Assembly (NCBI GenBank): GCA_027924645.1
Contig: BSBN01001017.1
Span: 7,528,501 to 7,592,500, forward strand
Length of the DNA stretch: 64,000 nt
From: Cunninghamia lanceolata
Taxonomy: Eukaryota; Streptophyta; Pinopsida; Cupressales; Cupressaceae
Reading direction: 5' to 3'
The notes below the pieces were generated by a model. It searched no databases. It worked only from the letters and a program-made list of their open reading frames with translations, and was not told the DNA's origin. Positions 47,727 to 60,270 of the stretch are shown one piece after another. Position 1 is the stretch's first letter; each line of letters starts with the position of its first letter. The position numbers were made by a program, and so were the translations under genes.

Positions 47727-49035
47727 TCTAGCCTTTTATCAAAATAGAATTAAATTAGAATTTATCAGTAGGAGGGAAATATTATATGCTTACTTGTGTG
47801 TTTCAAGCGTACTAAATTCCTTAACATCTGTTCAATTCCCCATTTTCTCCACTGCAACTCTTGAAAAGTCCATTTTGATTCAAAAAGGTTTATATAAGAT
47901 TTTGTTCATGCAGCCATTGATGCCAACCACTAGAAATGAATGCAGCGGGTTTCTCAGATTTCAAAATGTTAGAGTAATACAATGTTGTTGTATCGGTGAA
48001 ACTCTTCTAGTCTCAGGCTGATTTATGTGTTTCATTTGGTGCCATCTTTTGTTTATACTTTCATAACTGATCACCAAGACCAACTGAATGTCTTTTTGAT
48101 ATGGAAGTGTCACTTTAGATCTTTTATTTAGTTAGGAGGATGTCTTAATTTTCTCACCGATATGACTGCCTTTCATCTTACTTTTCAATTCAGTGTTTTG
48201 GGGAGAACATCATCAAGTCTGCCTGATATTAAGGTGATATGGACCGTTAGGAACCCTTTTAGGTGTCAACTAGTGTCTTATCGACAAATGATCCTCATTT
48301 ATATCTTCATCAGGCTGACATGTACCATCACTACGAAAATAGGATTCCATCTCAATGTTCCTAGTCTCCTCAATATATTTTTTCTATAGCTTTTGTTTAT
48401 TAGGATGCATCGGTGGGACTCTAACTGAAGCCTTTCAATTCTTTCTCATCGGAGTGACCTATATAGTTGGCAAGATATGGAAAACCCACTTCGATTACAT
48501 ATGTCATTCTGATAGAACTATGGTCTTGACTTATCGGTGGGAGTATATATATCTCTTGCCAAAATTGTATCCATTGGTATGACTCCTTAGATCGGTATGA
48601 TTTAAAAAATTCATTCCGACTTTCTTTCTTTTGCTGATGAGTTTTTTTATCAGTGAAACATTATGTAATGTCTTCCCAATTATGCTCACTTATTATCCTT
48701 TTGAAACTTTTGATCACTGGGACTTCATTTATGTTTTCCCGATATGTATAAAATGTTCAATAAAGAACTATAGCTTGTTTGATCAGTAAGACATGCTCAT
48801 GATCTTCCCGATAAAGATCAATTGCTCTTAAAGTTCTTTGCTCAAATGTGATCAAGGAAATGCTTATATTAAAGGCCACATTTATGGAATCATTAGTTAT
48901 CATGGGCTATAAAATGGATCTTATCACACAAATTTTGACAATTAGTGTTGGTCATAAAATCAAAATGTGGCAAATTTCTATGGTATGTGGAGGATGGTGG
49001 CTAGTGAAAAATGTGAGTTTTTTCTAGTCCTAACA
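47727..49035 (-). promoter_or_regulatory. Leader (putative U3) of element E with ATCGGT repeats
   Basis: Noncoding. On the plus strand the motif TATCGGTG(G/A) or close variants recur at about 47991, 48410, 48531 and 48590, with CCGATA and GACTTC companions near 48150, 48740 and 48810. Spacing is irregular, so this is a degenerate repeat cluster. A similar motif occurs in C near 45070-45180 and in the solo LTR near 41490-41540. Confidence 0.45.
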
Positions 49036-49040
49036 CTAGC

Positions 49041-49962
49041 ATCATTAGATTCATCATCTGATACACCTTCATCATCAATATCTCTAACATAGTAGCATTT
49101 CTTTGGAACCCTAGGTCTATTCTCAAATCTTTTTCTATTCCTTTCAATTCTTTAAGGACATCTAGAAGTATAGTGACCAACCTTACCACATGAAAAACAC
49201 TTGAAAAGTAATTTGCCTTTTAACTTACCAGAACCTCTTTGCAGTCTGTCAACAAAGTTTGCTTCAATTTCATCAAGCTCATCATTAGGTTTCACCTTGT
49301 ACTTTTCAGCTCTGGAGATCTTCTATGAAGTACTAGCTTTGAAAGCAGTCTCAATCTTTGGCAGAGTATCACCAATCTCTCTCATCTTAAAAGTTGTAAG
49401 CTTTCCTAGCAACTAATCCTTGGTGACATCTTTCACAATCATTACTTCTTCAATTGCAGCTAGCTTGTGACAGTAGGATTTAGGTAGTTACCTAAGAATT
49501 TTCATCATAACTTCCTTTTCTTCAATAGTTGCTCCCATACATTTTATTCCATTGACAATTTCATCAACTTTTTGCATGTAGGTTGTTATGTTTTCATCTT
49601 CACTCATCTTTAAACCCTCATATTTTACTTTCAGACCCTACAATTTGGCACTTCTAATAGACTCATCTCCTTCATACAGATTTTTTAGCTTTTTCCCAAA
49701 ATTCATTAGCAATTTCTAGATCCATGACCTTTATCAACTCAGTGTCTAACAAGGCACTTAACATTGCATCTCTAGATTTTATATTTAACTCATATTCTTT
49801 GATTTCATCTTCAGTTGTTAAACCATTCTGAGGCATGGCATACTGTGTCTCTGTCACTTTCCATATTCTATAACCAAGAGAAAGGAGATGGATTTTCATT
49901 TGTTCCTTCCATAAATCGTAATTCATCCCATCACAATGAGGAGATTCTTTCTTATAAGACAT
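49041..49962 (-). pseudogene. gag: Gag of copia element 2
   Basis: Copia capsid protein on the minus strand. The start at 49962 opens MSYKKE, then CDGMNYDLWKEQMKIHLLSLGYRIW, the typical gag N-terminus (UBN2-type) of copia elements, and EIANEFWEKAKKS. Decayed middle with stops, then an intact CCHC knuckle CFSCGKVGHYTSRC near 49160-49203. The sequence is interrupted at 49036 by element E; protease continues at 39007. It lies directly after the 5' LTR and primer-binding site. Confidence 0.88.
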
Positions 49963-50006
49963 CTTGGATCGATATCAAGCTATTAGACTTATTTCTAAGG
50001 AACCTT

Positions 50007-50018
50007 GCTCTAATACCA
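50007..50018 (-). other. Primer-binding site of copia element 2
   Basis: Minus strand TGGTATTAGAGC, two bases inside the 5' LTR end; initiator-Met type with one change. Confidence 0.8.
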
Positions 50019-50020
50019 AT

Positions 50021-51480
50021 TGTTGAAATGCACATGACAACTGAGAGGGGGGTGCATCAGTTGTCACAAAACTTTAACCACTTATGAATATCAACACATC
50101 AAATTCTTAATCACTGTTATTAAGATTAACCATGAAAGCATGAAACAAGAAGCTCAACACATTAACACATGAAATACCATAATTTTTACATGGAAAACCC
50201 TATAAGGGAAAAATCATGGTGGATGTTAGCCCATAGAAATAAATAAGTTATAGCAATACTAAAAATCAAAGGCTCACTGCCTTAGGACTCACTTCCAAAA
50301 GTGCTCACTGCAAATGTTAGGGCTCATTGCCAAGATCGTCTCACTGCGAAGGGATGGCTCACTACCAAGGGTTGGCTCACTACCAAGGGATGGCTCACTG
50401 CCAAGGATTAGTGAACTAATTTTATAGCATCTACTCCATGCCTGGGTTCAGTTCCATTGAAGCACAATATAACTCCTCTACTCTACTCTTCTTACACCTT
50501 TGCACTTATCTTTCTATTTTCACACTTAGACATATTTTTCACAAGTACATTACATGCATTTATATAATTCATCAATCTTGGAATGTACATCAAGGTTGGC
50601 ATTACATTCATCAACCATTGGAAAAATCTGTAAGGTTGGCATTACAAACTTACATGAAAATAGGTCTAGACCTAAACAAAATTTGCTAAGGTAACAATGT
50701 ATGTGGATCATGTTATGCCTTAGCTGGGGCTCAAATGCAATCTTCCACATCACGACACGCTTCCACAATCTTCAATGTATCTCTGCAAGTAATGAAAACA
50801 ACCAATTTAGTAGAGACTAGTGTTAACATTAAGTCTTTTAGGAATAGTCTTCATCCACAATCCAAATTTCTCTTTGTGGACCAATCCAAAGGTAGGAACA
50901 TGATCAGGAGACATCCACAAGCACATTGTAATCACCAGGAGAAACCACACAATCTCTAACCACTCTGTCTAGAAGATTCTTCAAACTGGAGCACATAAAC
51001 AACACTATCAGCTACTATCATAGAGAAAAGATAGCTTGTCAACCAACAAATCATGAACCATTGAAGTTGAAGGTACTTACCATCATTTCAGACTTAACTC
51101 ATGAACTGCAGATCATAATACTTCAATGCAGAGGAATGCAGAGAAAAATACATTCTCTCTATCACCACCAAATATACAAAAAAAATAGTTTTCACTCTCG
51201 TGAACATAACTCACTCAAATCTTCATACCAGAGGCTTAAACTTGGAACATAGCATCTTTAGAAATGTATATAAGTAACTTCCAATCTACAGATAAAGATA
51301 TTCATTCTACAAGAAATGTAGAGCAATCTACTAGATTGTTCTGTTGTATCAGGAATACTTATTATCTTCAGTACTTAACTCATTACAAGAAAGCATCAAA
51401 ATAAGAGCACAATTGACACCAATGACAACAAAGATATGTTGACATCAATAAAAACACTGGTTAGGCACATACTTGCAACA
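50021..51480 (-). repeat. 5' LTR of copia element 2
   Basis: 1460 bp, pairs with 34110-35538; followed by TSD CTTTA at 51481-51485. Confidence 0.9.
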
Positions 51481-51485
51481 CTTTA

Positions 51486-52451
51486 TTCATAGCTATCTCT
51501 GTTGCAACAATCATGGAGATTAGTTTTGTTGTGTGGTTACACAACATGCCCCATTTTACGCTATCAAAATAGGGACACTATTGGCAATTTGGTTGAGCAT
51601 GATGTTTGATGGTGTTGTCATTGATGACAATAAGAAAAGGAGAAAGGTTGGAAAAAATGTTTTGGCCTAGCAAAGGAAGACCTAAGGAATTTGGCTAAGT
51701 GTTGGAAGAGATCAGAACAATGATAGAGAGACATTATCTGGATTGACATTGGTCTATAGTTGAAGATCAGGTTGTGTAGTTCTGGTATGATATTCCTAAT
51801 CCTTAGATGATCATATATCTTGAGTTTCATTCCTTGATCATCTCTGGAAGTATACTTTCAAGTTGTATGAGTTTGGCATTGTAGAGAATAGAGGTAATAA
51901 GAGCATAACACACATTTGTTTTGATTTGCATTCCTCTGGTGTTACATATTTTGTTATATGGTTTTGAGCTATTGTAAACACTTGTATGAAGTCTCTAAGT
52001 CCAAAGTTGTAGAGTCTGAAGTCCACTGGAATGATAGTTTTGAGCTACTGAGTATTGTTACTTGGTTTGACAGAGTTTCACTGTGATAGGGCATGTGCTC
52101 TGATGGTCCACATTTTGCCACAAGTTGATATCATGCTCTGTAGTTCTAAAGGTAAGCTTGTGGATGTCTAAAGAGTCTTTGATATGAATTTGAGAAACTT
52201 TTGTGGTCCACAGCAAAGGTTATGATTTGACAGTTAGACTGAACCAGTGACAGTCTATGTTTGAGGCCAACCTGTTAGTTTGATTTATATGTGGCAAGTT
52301 CTATTGATTGGAACTTTATCCTAAGTGGTTCTATAGTTGGGGCCAACATATGAGAATGTGTTTCAAATGTAAATTGGGTCAACAAAGCATTATGGTGAAT
52401 AAATTCATCTGACAAGCTACATGTTGATTAACTACATGATTCATCTTCGTA
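51486..52451 (+). repeat. Old copia-LTR-like sequence, plus orientation
   Basis: From about 51606 the plus strand carries GTGTTGTCATTGATGACAA and GCTTGTGGATGTCT, which match the 5' portions of the element 2 and element 5 LTRs. Hence this is probably a diverged copia LTR read left to right, cut on the right by element 5 at 52457. Its ends are unclear. The segment 51486-51526 is unassigned flank. Confidence 0.4.
51527..51579 (+). mobile_element. Terminal fragment of the A/B/C family
   Basis: About 50 bases starting TGTTGTGTGGTTACACAACA and matching the first bases of C and B (ATGCCCCATTTT, then ATCAAAATAGGGACAC); beyond that, similarity stops. The rest of the element is not found nearby, so this is a truncated copy or a very diverged member. 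Confidence 0.55.
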
Positions 52452-52456
52452 GGCCA

Positions 52457-53868
52457 TGTTGAACTGTACCAGACAATTAAGAGGGGAGGTGAATCAATTG
52501 TCCTAAAACTTTTAACCAAATATGATCATCAACTTATCAGTTACTTATATTCAGATATAACCATGAAAGCATCAAATAAGAATCTCAACACAAAAGCATA
52601 AACAACACAGGAGATACAATATTTTTACGTGGAAAACCCTAAAAGGGAAAAACAATGGTCATTGTTAGCCCATAGAAATTTATAAGTTATATCACTACCA
52701 AAAATTAGAGGCTTACTACCTAAGTATGGCTCACTTCCAAAGGGTGGCTCACTGCCAAAAGAAGGCTCACTGCTAAAGGGTTGAACTAAGATAAAAACAT
52801 CTACTTCATGCCAAGGTTTAGTTCCATTGAAGCACAAACACCTCCGCTCTACTCTGCTACCTTATTCACTTCTATCTTTGTATCTTCACACTTTAATACT
52901 TTTCCATGACTAAATTACAAGTATTTATACATTTCAACCTTGGAATGATCATCAAGGTTGGCATTACAATCATTAACCATTGGAACAATCTCCAAGGTCG
53001 GCATTACAAACATACATAAAATAGGTTTGGACCTGATACAAATTTGGCTACGAAAAAGGTGTAATAATGTATGCAGATCTCATCATGCCTTAGTTGGGAC
53101 TCAAACATAATCTTCCATGCTACAACATGCTATCACTATCTTCGATGCATCTCCGCAGATGATGAATTCAACTAGGTCAGCCAAGACTTATGTTAACACA
53201 AGTATTCTCAAGAACATGCTTCATGAATGATCTAAATTACACCTTGCAAACCATTCCAAATGTAGGAGTATGATTAGGAGACATCCACAAGCACATTGTA
53301 ATCACTAGGAACAACCTCATGATCTCTAACCACTCTGTCAATAAGATTCTTCAAACCAGAGCACAAGAACAACACTGTCAACCACTATCATAAGTAAAAG
53401 ATATCTTGTGGACCACAAAATCATGAACCATTACACTTGAAGGAATTTAAAATCATCATAGACTTACTTCTAGAACCACACACCAAAATACTTCAATGCA
53501 GAGGAATGAAGAGAAAAATACTTTCTCCCTGTCACCACCCACACACAAAAAAGTTGTTTTCATTCTGGTGAACATAACTCACTCCATTCTTCATACCAGA
53601 GGCTCAAACTTAGAATATAACATCTTCAGATAGGCTTCTAAATAACTTCCAATCCACTGGCAAAGATATTTATTCTTTAGGAAATGCAGAGCATTCTTCC
53701 AGATTGTTCTTTTGCATGCAATGCATTGTTTCTACTGCAACATATTGTTATCACTGGAGGCGCTAATTTTCTCAATATCCTCAACAAAGTAGGAGTACAG
53801 TTGACACAAATGACAACATAGATATGTTGACATCAATGACAACACTCATTAGGCACATCCTTGCAACA
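52457..53868 (-). repeat. 3' LTR of copia element 5
   Basis: 1412 bp, minus-strand start TGTTGCAAGGATGTGCCTAA at 53868, end CAGTTCAACA at 52457. Alignable with the element 2 LTRs. The polypurine tract AAAGGGGGAGAT is at 53869-53880. Confidence 0.85.
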
Positions 53869-54167
53869 ATCTCCCCCTTTGTCATTGATAGCAACATATG
53901 ATGTGAAAAACTTAATGACCATCAAGACAAGATTCTCCCCCTTTCTCTTTACACATCTGCATTCTCTCTCCCTTTGAGTTTTTCACATGATTTCTCTCCC
54001 CCTTTGACATCAATGGCAAGGGGCACATACTTGCATGCTTCTACTCTGATCCATTTACTTTATTAGAAACATTTAGCTACTCCCCTTAAGAGGTAGCCTT
54101 CAGAACATCAATCCAAATCAAATAATAACACTTTGAGCTCCATTGGATTGATGCATTCCTATGCATC

Positions 54168-55302
54168 TTAGTTCAGGATAGAAGGGGTAATGACCCCCAA
54201 CTTTTCTTTGAGGTACTCAAAGGTATCTTTAGGCAGAGGATTAGTGAAAATGTCTACAATCTGATCCTTTCTGGACAAATATTCAAACTTTACTTCATTC
54301 TCTGTCACCTTCTCTCTCAAAAAGTGATACCTTATTGATATGTGCTTTGTTCTTGAGTGCATCACTAGATTCTTTGAAATGTTTATGTCACTTGTATTGT
54401 CACAGAAGATTGCAATTAGTTCTTAATACACAACTCTTATATCCTTCAAATTCTGCTTCATCCATAATACTTGAGTGCAACAACATGCTGCTGCAATATA
54501 CTCTACTTTTACAATTGACAAAGATATTGAATCTTGTTTCTTGCTCAGCCAAGAGACCAATCTATTACCCAAGAAGAAGGTACCTCCACTTGTACTTTTG
54601 CTATCATCAAGATCTCCAGCCCAATCTGCATCTATATAAGCACTGAGAGTGAAATCATTGTCCTTTGGATATCATAAGCCATAATCTGGAGTACCTTTCA
54701 AATACCTCAAGATTCTCTTAACTTCCATCACATGTGATTCTTTTGGATCAACTTGAAACCTTGCAACAAGACAAATTGCATGCATAATATCAGGTCTACT
54801 TTGAGTTAGATAAAGTAATCCTCCAATCATGGATCTATATTTTTTCTGATCAGCCTTAGGTGATTCATCAGTTTTTCTCAACTTGCAACTAGTCGCCATG
54901 GGAGTACATACTGATTTAGAGTCTTCCATCCCAAACTTCTTCAACAACTCTTTCACATACTTAGACTAAGATATGAAGATTCCTTTATCTGATTGATTAA
55001 TTTGTAGACCCAAAAAGAAATTCATTTCACCAAACATGGACATTTCAAATTCATTTTTCATCTTACCGGAAAACCTTATGCACATACCTTCATTTCCTCC
55101 AAAGATAATGTCATCAACAAAGACCTTAACAATCAAAATTTGATCATCATTGATTTTGAAATATAGATTGCTATCTGTAATACCCTTACTAATCGCAATT
55201 GCAATAAATATATACTTGTCTAACATTACATACCATGCTCTAGGAGATTGTTTGAGTCCATACAGTGCTTTCTTCAACCTGCATACCATATCACCTTGGT
55301 CT
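54168..55302 (-). pseudogene. pol: RT and RNase H of copia element 5 (cut by D)
   Basis: C-terminal copia polyprotein in a single minus-strand frame with a few stops. RT part: [22 protein letters not shown] at the right edge, catalytic [27 protein letters not shown] (54966-55302). Then [40 protein letters not shown] (54672-54956). RNase H: HSRTKHI, DIFTNPLPKD and terminal GVITPSILN with stop at 54168. At 55302 the frame runs straight into the D terminus (the five residues NGACC... beyond it belong to D). Copia elements 2, 3 and 5 share the FVDD variant. Confidence 0.9.
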
Positions 55303-56953
55303 TGTTGTGTGGTGGCACAACACGCCCCATTTTTCCTTAGCAAAACAAGGACCCAACTTTTTTGGCTTCTTCCTTACTTTTCTCTCTTTGGGCTGTATGG
55401 TAAAAGTTAAGTACCAGATGCAGTGATAGGATATCACCCTATGTATGCATAGGCCTCATAAGAGTAAGTTAAGTGACAAAATCAGATTCTACTATCATGA
55501 ACCACACCAAGTAAAAGAGTGCAAAATTCTAAGCAACTTTGCCTTTTGAATCACCTTAAAATTCCTTAAGGATAGAAAGTTATGTTTAGTCAAAGTTTGG
55601 TAAAACTAGTCACTCAGGGTGATATTTCTTAATATCCCTGATGTTCACTAATATCCCAGACATATGTTTGGATGTAAGAAGGCCTGATATCTACATATTC
55701 ATTAATATGTAGATGTCAAATTTAAATGCAGGAGGCATTTACCCATCAAGAACTCGCGTACATTGACGGAGGGTGATATTTCTTAATATCCTTGATATTT
55801 GCTAATGTGAGGGCTTGCCTCAAATATAACGTAGATACTCGATATTAGTATAAACCTTAATATCCCTCATGTTAACTAAGATCCCTGATCTTCATTAATA
55901 TGATGACAACGTCATCCTAACCTGATATAAAGAAGACTCGATATGAAGATGATGTCACCATATTCCCAATATCAAGAGGAGTCATCTTAATCCTAATATC
56001 ATAGGTATTTGTTAATATCCTGATCTAATGCAAAGTAAAGGAAAACCTTCATAGCCTGTCACATTATCTAAAATCCTTAATCTTTTCTAATGTGATGATG
56101 ATGTCACTTACGCTCCAGTTTGAAACATTAATGAAGGATGCTGACATCATCCAGATCTTCAATTATGTGCGGATATTTCACACACTTAAGAACCCTAATA
56201 TTTCATAATATCCCTCATATCCACTTTTAAGACGTATAACACATAGATCGTTATGAACCAATAGGTTGCTGGCACGTGACACATCGAATCAATCATATCA
56301 CCACCCTATGTTATCATGATCATTAAACAGATGTAAATGACCTGACTTTGGTCGATTGGTCAACATCATGATGACATCATCATCTTTCGAGGGTCATATT
56401 TCCTAATATCCCTGATATTTGTGAATTGTCCCTACTCGCACTAAATGCCATTCTAACGTTGGTTGAACCTTCAAAATTTTGAATAATTGCTTGCCGCATG
56501 TTAACATCTTTGATGCTTAGGTGTCGATCAATGGATGTCAACAAATTAAGCATTAATCATGCCCTAATTTGATAATCTTTTTGATTAAAAACAAAGATTT
56601 GAGTTCATTTTGAATTTATCACATATTCAAGAAAAGGTTACAAAATTACTGTGTGATTAAGGGGACATTACAACAGTCTGTGAAAGCAACGGAGGAGGGT
56701 AACTGCAAGGTGAAAGTGCATAACCAGATATCAGCTAAATAGTAAAAAGGTTCTAAATATTAGGTATATAATGACAAAAACCTCTTTTGTCATTTATGGA
56801 TAAAATGAATAGGTAAAAATTGTTTTTACCACAGTAAATCAGTATGATGAGGTATGAAATGTGTTGAATAAGAATCAAAACATTCAGATATTCATATAAT
56901 CATCAATACACATGTGCACATGATATGTTAGGATAAGAAATGCATGTATTTTA
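55303..56953 (+). mobile_element. Copy D: 5' part of an A/B-family unit inserted in copia element 5
   Basis: Starts TGTTGTGTGGTGGCACAACA at 55303, preceded by GGTCT (55298-55302), its likely TSD. The leader matches A closely (A position 1 equals about 55391), with the same TTAATATCCCTGAT units and GATGATGTCAC palindromes. The intron donor AATAG|GTAAAAATTG is at 56813. It is cut near the expected intron acceptor by the LTR of copia element 3 at about 56954; its ORF and 3' end must lie beyond the window. Confidence 0.8.
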
Positions 56954-58200
56954 TTTTAGACTTAGGGCACACAACTGAGAGGGGGGTGAATCAGTTGTAC
57001 AAAACTTTCTTCCAATTAAACACTTAACTCCACTTTATAATTCAACAGTATAATAATAAATCAATCAAGGAAACATAATGCAACAAATTAAGAGCAAAAA
57101 CACATCAACACATGAGACACCAATATTTTGACGTAGAAAACCTAGTTAAGGGAAAAACCACGGGGTGATTAACCCAAGATTGTATTCTTTGTTAGAAGAA
57201 TAGAAAGAACAAAATGGCACATGCTAATTAGGGCTCACTACCCGAGCACACTGCTCATAAGAGGTTCACTGCCTACAAGAGACACATTGTCTACAAAGAA
57301 ATAAGTATCACATACATGAACTAGAGAATAGCATCTTCACCATGCTTGAATCAGTTCCATTTAAGCCCAATACTTTTGCTCTACCTTTCGCTCTCCTCCT
57401 TGCTACCACACACTCATCTCAACAAGGACCACTTTGAAATGACTTTGCAATCCCTTATTTATACAAGACATCAACTTAGGAATGATCATCTAAGTTGGCA
57501 AACATCAATAAGAACATCTGCAAAATGTGTAACTCATCCGGCCGGCCAATCTTAGAAGGAACACCATCATCTGGAAGATTTCTCAATTGTGAGCTCCAAC
57601 TTCAATGTGGACCACCAACATGAATTGGACATGATCCAAAGACCTCCACAAGCTTACTTAAATCACCAAGAACATCCACACTTCATCTGCTTACTGAAAT
57701 CCTTCTCCCCTTTATTTGGAGCCTTAAGAACACAGTCTGTCATTACTGTCACAAAGGAATAGATTCTTGCAGACCTTCAAACCACAAACCAATCAAGTTG
57801 ATACTTTACAAAGACTTCCTCAACACTCCCTCAAATCCACAGAATAGGATAATGCATTTTTAGATCTCACCAGACCTATCTATAACACTTTGTCACCACT
57901 GAACATCTGCCGGAACTGGTTTTACTTGAGCAACCACAACTTCTTCAGATATTCATATGAACCTCTAAAACCTCTACTGGACCATCTTAAGACACATATC
58001 TACAAACCCTTTAAACTGCATCCTCTGATACTCATCCTATCTTGGACTTTTACCTTACTATCATCACTGATCTTCACCGTTCCTGATTGAGACTAATTTT
58101 CTCAGTATCCTCAGCACACAACTCATCCAATCCTTATCATTAATGCAACAGGAGTATGTTGACATCAATGACAACACTGATTAGGCCCATACTTGCAATA
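56954..58200 (-). repeat. 3' LTR of copia element 3
   Basis: 1247 bp. Minus-strand start TATTGCAAGTATGGGCCTAA at 58200 (TG changed to TA), end CTAAGTCTAAAA near 56954 (ends CTAACA in element 4). Left boundary uncertain by a few bases. Alignable to 61091-62329 inverted. Confidence 0.85.
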
Positions 58201-58212
58201 ATCTCCCCCTTT
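58201..58212 (-). other. Polypurine tract of copia element 3
   Basis: Minus strand AAAGGGGGAGAT immediately upstream of the 3' LTR. Confidence 0.82.
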
Positions 58213-58532
58213 GTCATTGATGGCAACATATGATGTGAAAAACTATTTTGACCATCAAGACAAGAACTTCTCCTCACTGTCACAACTCCCCCTATCAGCA
58301 ACAACCATTCACATGTCTTCTATCCCTTTACTGCTCTCCCTTTGATCATAAACTAATTGTTTTTCACATGTCTTCTCTCCCCCTTTGACATCAATGGCAA
58401 AGGGCACATACTTGCAATTCCAACATTTTAGAATCATACCTGCTACTCCCCCTGAGTAGCATCTCCCCATCATCAATCTGAATCACAAGATATAACTGTG
58501 ATATCCATCAGACTGATGCACCTCAGGGCACC

Positions 58533-60270
58533 TTAGTTCATTACTGGAGGGGTAATAACCCCTAACTTCTCCCTGAGATACTCAAAATAATCCTTAGGTA
58601 GAGGTTTAGTAAAGATGTCTGCAATCTAATCCTTGGAAGGTACAAACTCCAATCTGACTTCATTCTTGTTCACTTGCTCTCTCAAAAAGTGAAACTTGAT
58701 GGATATGTGTTTAGTCTTTGAATGCAACACTAGATTCTTAGATATATTTATTGCACTTGAGTTGTCACAGAAGATTGTGAAAGGTTCCTCATACTCCACT
58801 TTGATATCTCTTAGCATCTTCTTCATCCACAAGACTTGAGTGCAACTACCTACTATTGCAATATATTCTTCTTCAGTTGTAGACAGAGATATTGCCTCTT
58901 GTTTCTTGCTTAGCCAAGAAACCAATCTCTTCCCCAAAAAGAATGCTCCACCACTAGTACTCTTCCTGTCATCCACATCTCCTACCCAATCCGCATCTGT
59001 ATATGCATGAAGAGAGAAATCATGATCTCTAGGATACCACAAACCATACTTAACTATCCCTTTTAGATATCTAAAAATCCTCTTGATTGCCATGACATGA
59101 GATTCTCTAGGATTAGCCTGGAATCTAGCAACAAGACCAATATCCTGCACAATGTCTGGTCTAGTTTGAGTGAGATACAACAGTCCTCCAATCATTGACC
59201 TAAACTTTGTCTGATCAGCCTTAGGAGAATCATCATCTTTGCTTGATTTTACATCCAGTTTCCATGGGAGTATTCATTGGTTTTGAGTCTTCCATCCCAA
59301 ATTTCTTCAACAAGTCTTTCACATATTTGGTCTGAGAAATGAAGATTCCTTTCTTTGTTTGAGTGATTTGTAGACCCAAGAAGAAATTCATTTCACCAAG
59401 CATGGACATCTCAAACTTACTTTTCATTTGATTTGCAAAAGTTTTACACATACTATCTCTTCCTCCAAAAATGATATCATCAACAAACACTTCAACAATC
59501 AAGATGTTTTCATGATTAATTTTGAAATACAAATTATTGTTAGCAGTACCTTTGTTGAAACCAATATTCAAAAGATGCTTATCCAATCTTTCATACCAGG
59601 CTCTTGGGGCTTGCTTCAGTCCATACAGTGCCTTCTTCAATTTGCAGACCATATCACCATGATCAGACAATTGAAATCCATCCAGTTGCTCTATGTACAC
59701 TTCTTCTTCCAAGTCACCATTTAGGAAGGCAGACTTGACATCCATCTGATATACCTTGAAATCCTTGAAGGAAACAAAGGCAAGAAGTAACCTAACTACT
59801 TCAATTCTTGCCACTGGAGTAAAAGTTTCTTCAAAATCAACTCCTTCTAATTGAGAGTAACCCTTGCAGACCAATCTGGCTTTATTTCTGATTACTTCAC
59901 CAACTTCATTCAGTTTGTTCCGGAAGACCCATTTTGTTCCAATCACATTCTTGTTTCTAGGTCTGGGAACAAGATCCCAAGTGTGATTTTTCTCAATTTG
60001 TATCAGTTCTTCTTCCATTGCTTTAGTCTAGTTTTCATCATTACAAGCTTCATTCACTGTCTTAGGTTCAATCTTTGAAATCAGACAATACTCTTTTGAA
60101 TCTTGAGCAATTCTCCTTCTTATTTGTACTCCTTTACTTTTATCACCTAAGATCTAATCTTAAGAGTGGTTCAGTTTTACATACCTGGGAACTTTGGGAA
60201 TTTCTTGCACTTCTGATTCTTGATCAGACTCATTGAAACTTATCTCTTCTTCCTGATTTACCAGATTAGT
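58533..60270 (-). pseudogene. pol: RT and RNase H of copia element 3
   Basis: RT occupies a 261-codon open piece (59233-60018): [71 protein letters not shown], catalytic [23 protein letters not shown] frameshift near 59235 leads to RNase H (58626-59195): MIGGLLYLTQTRPDI, RYLKGIVKYGLW, TDADWVGDVDDRKSTSGG, SWLSKKQEAISLSTTEEEY, CDNSSAINISKN, HSKTKHI. The C-terminus DIFTKPLPKDYFEYL...GVITPPVMN ends with a stop at 58533. This is the best-preserved RT in the window. Confidence 0.94.

Larger units (their letters stand above)
39013..49035 (-). mobile_element. Element E: second ORF-bearing TG...CA unit (TSD CTAGC), split by C and a solo LTR
   Basis: 10,023 bp between perfect TSDs CTAGC (39008-39012 and 49036-49040). 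On the minus strand it starts TGTTAGGACTAG and ends GAGATCCAACA. Removing C (43618-46739) and the solo LTR (41432-42978), each with one TSD copy, leaves about 5.34 kb. That holds a leader with ATCGGT repeats, a ~1000-codon ORF distantly related to A/B, a TATA box 957 bp from the 3' end, and a hairpin near the 3' end. It has no LTR pair and no gag-pol. It shares the architecture of B but not its terminal sequences, so it is a second family of the same kind. Confidence 0.85.
34110..51480 (-). mobile_element. Copia element 2 (complete, TSD CTTTA, split by element E)
   Basis: Minus-strand Ty1/copia element with TSD CTTTA (34105-34109 and 51481-51485). The 3' LTR is 34110-35538 (1429 bp) and the 5' LTR 50021-51480 (1460 bp). 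Gag (about 49036-49962) is separated from protease-integrase-RT-RNase H (35879-39007) by the 10,023-bp element E inserted between gag and protease. Removing E brings the reading SNDA directly to STSTNEF, and the 5-bp CTAGC duplication marks the site. RT/RNase H motifs (SAINISKN, HSRTKHI) resemble the SIRE lineage; lineage is inferred. Confidence 0.92.

Noticed and set aside
11919..55302. Same pentamer GGTCT at the B insertion site and left of D as a target preference
   Set aside because: In element orientation the two are reverse complements (AGACC before B, GGTCT before D), and A, C and E have ATTCT, CTATC and CTAGC. No consistent target.
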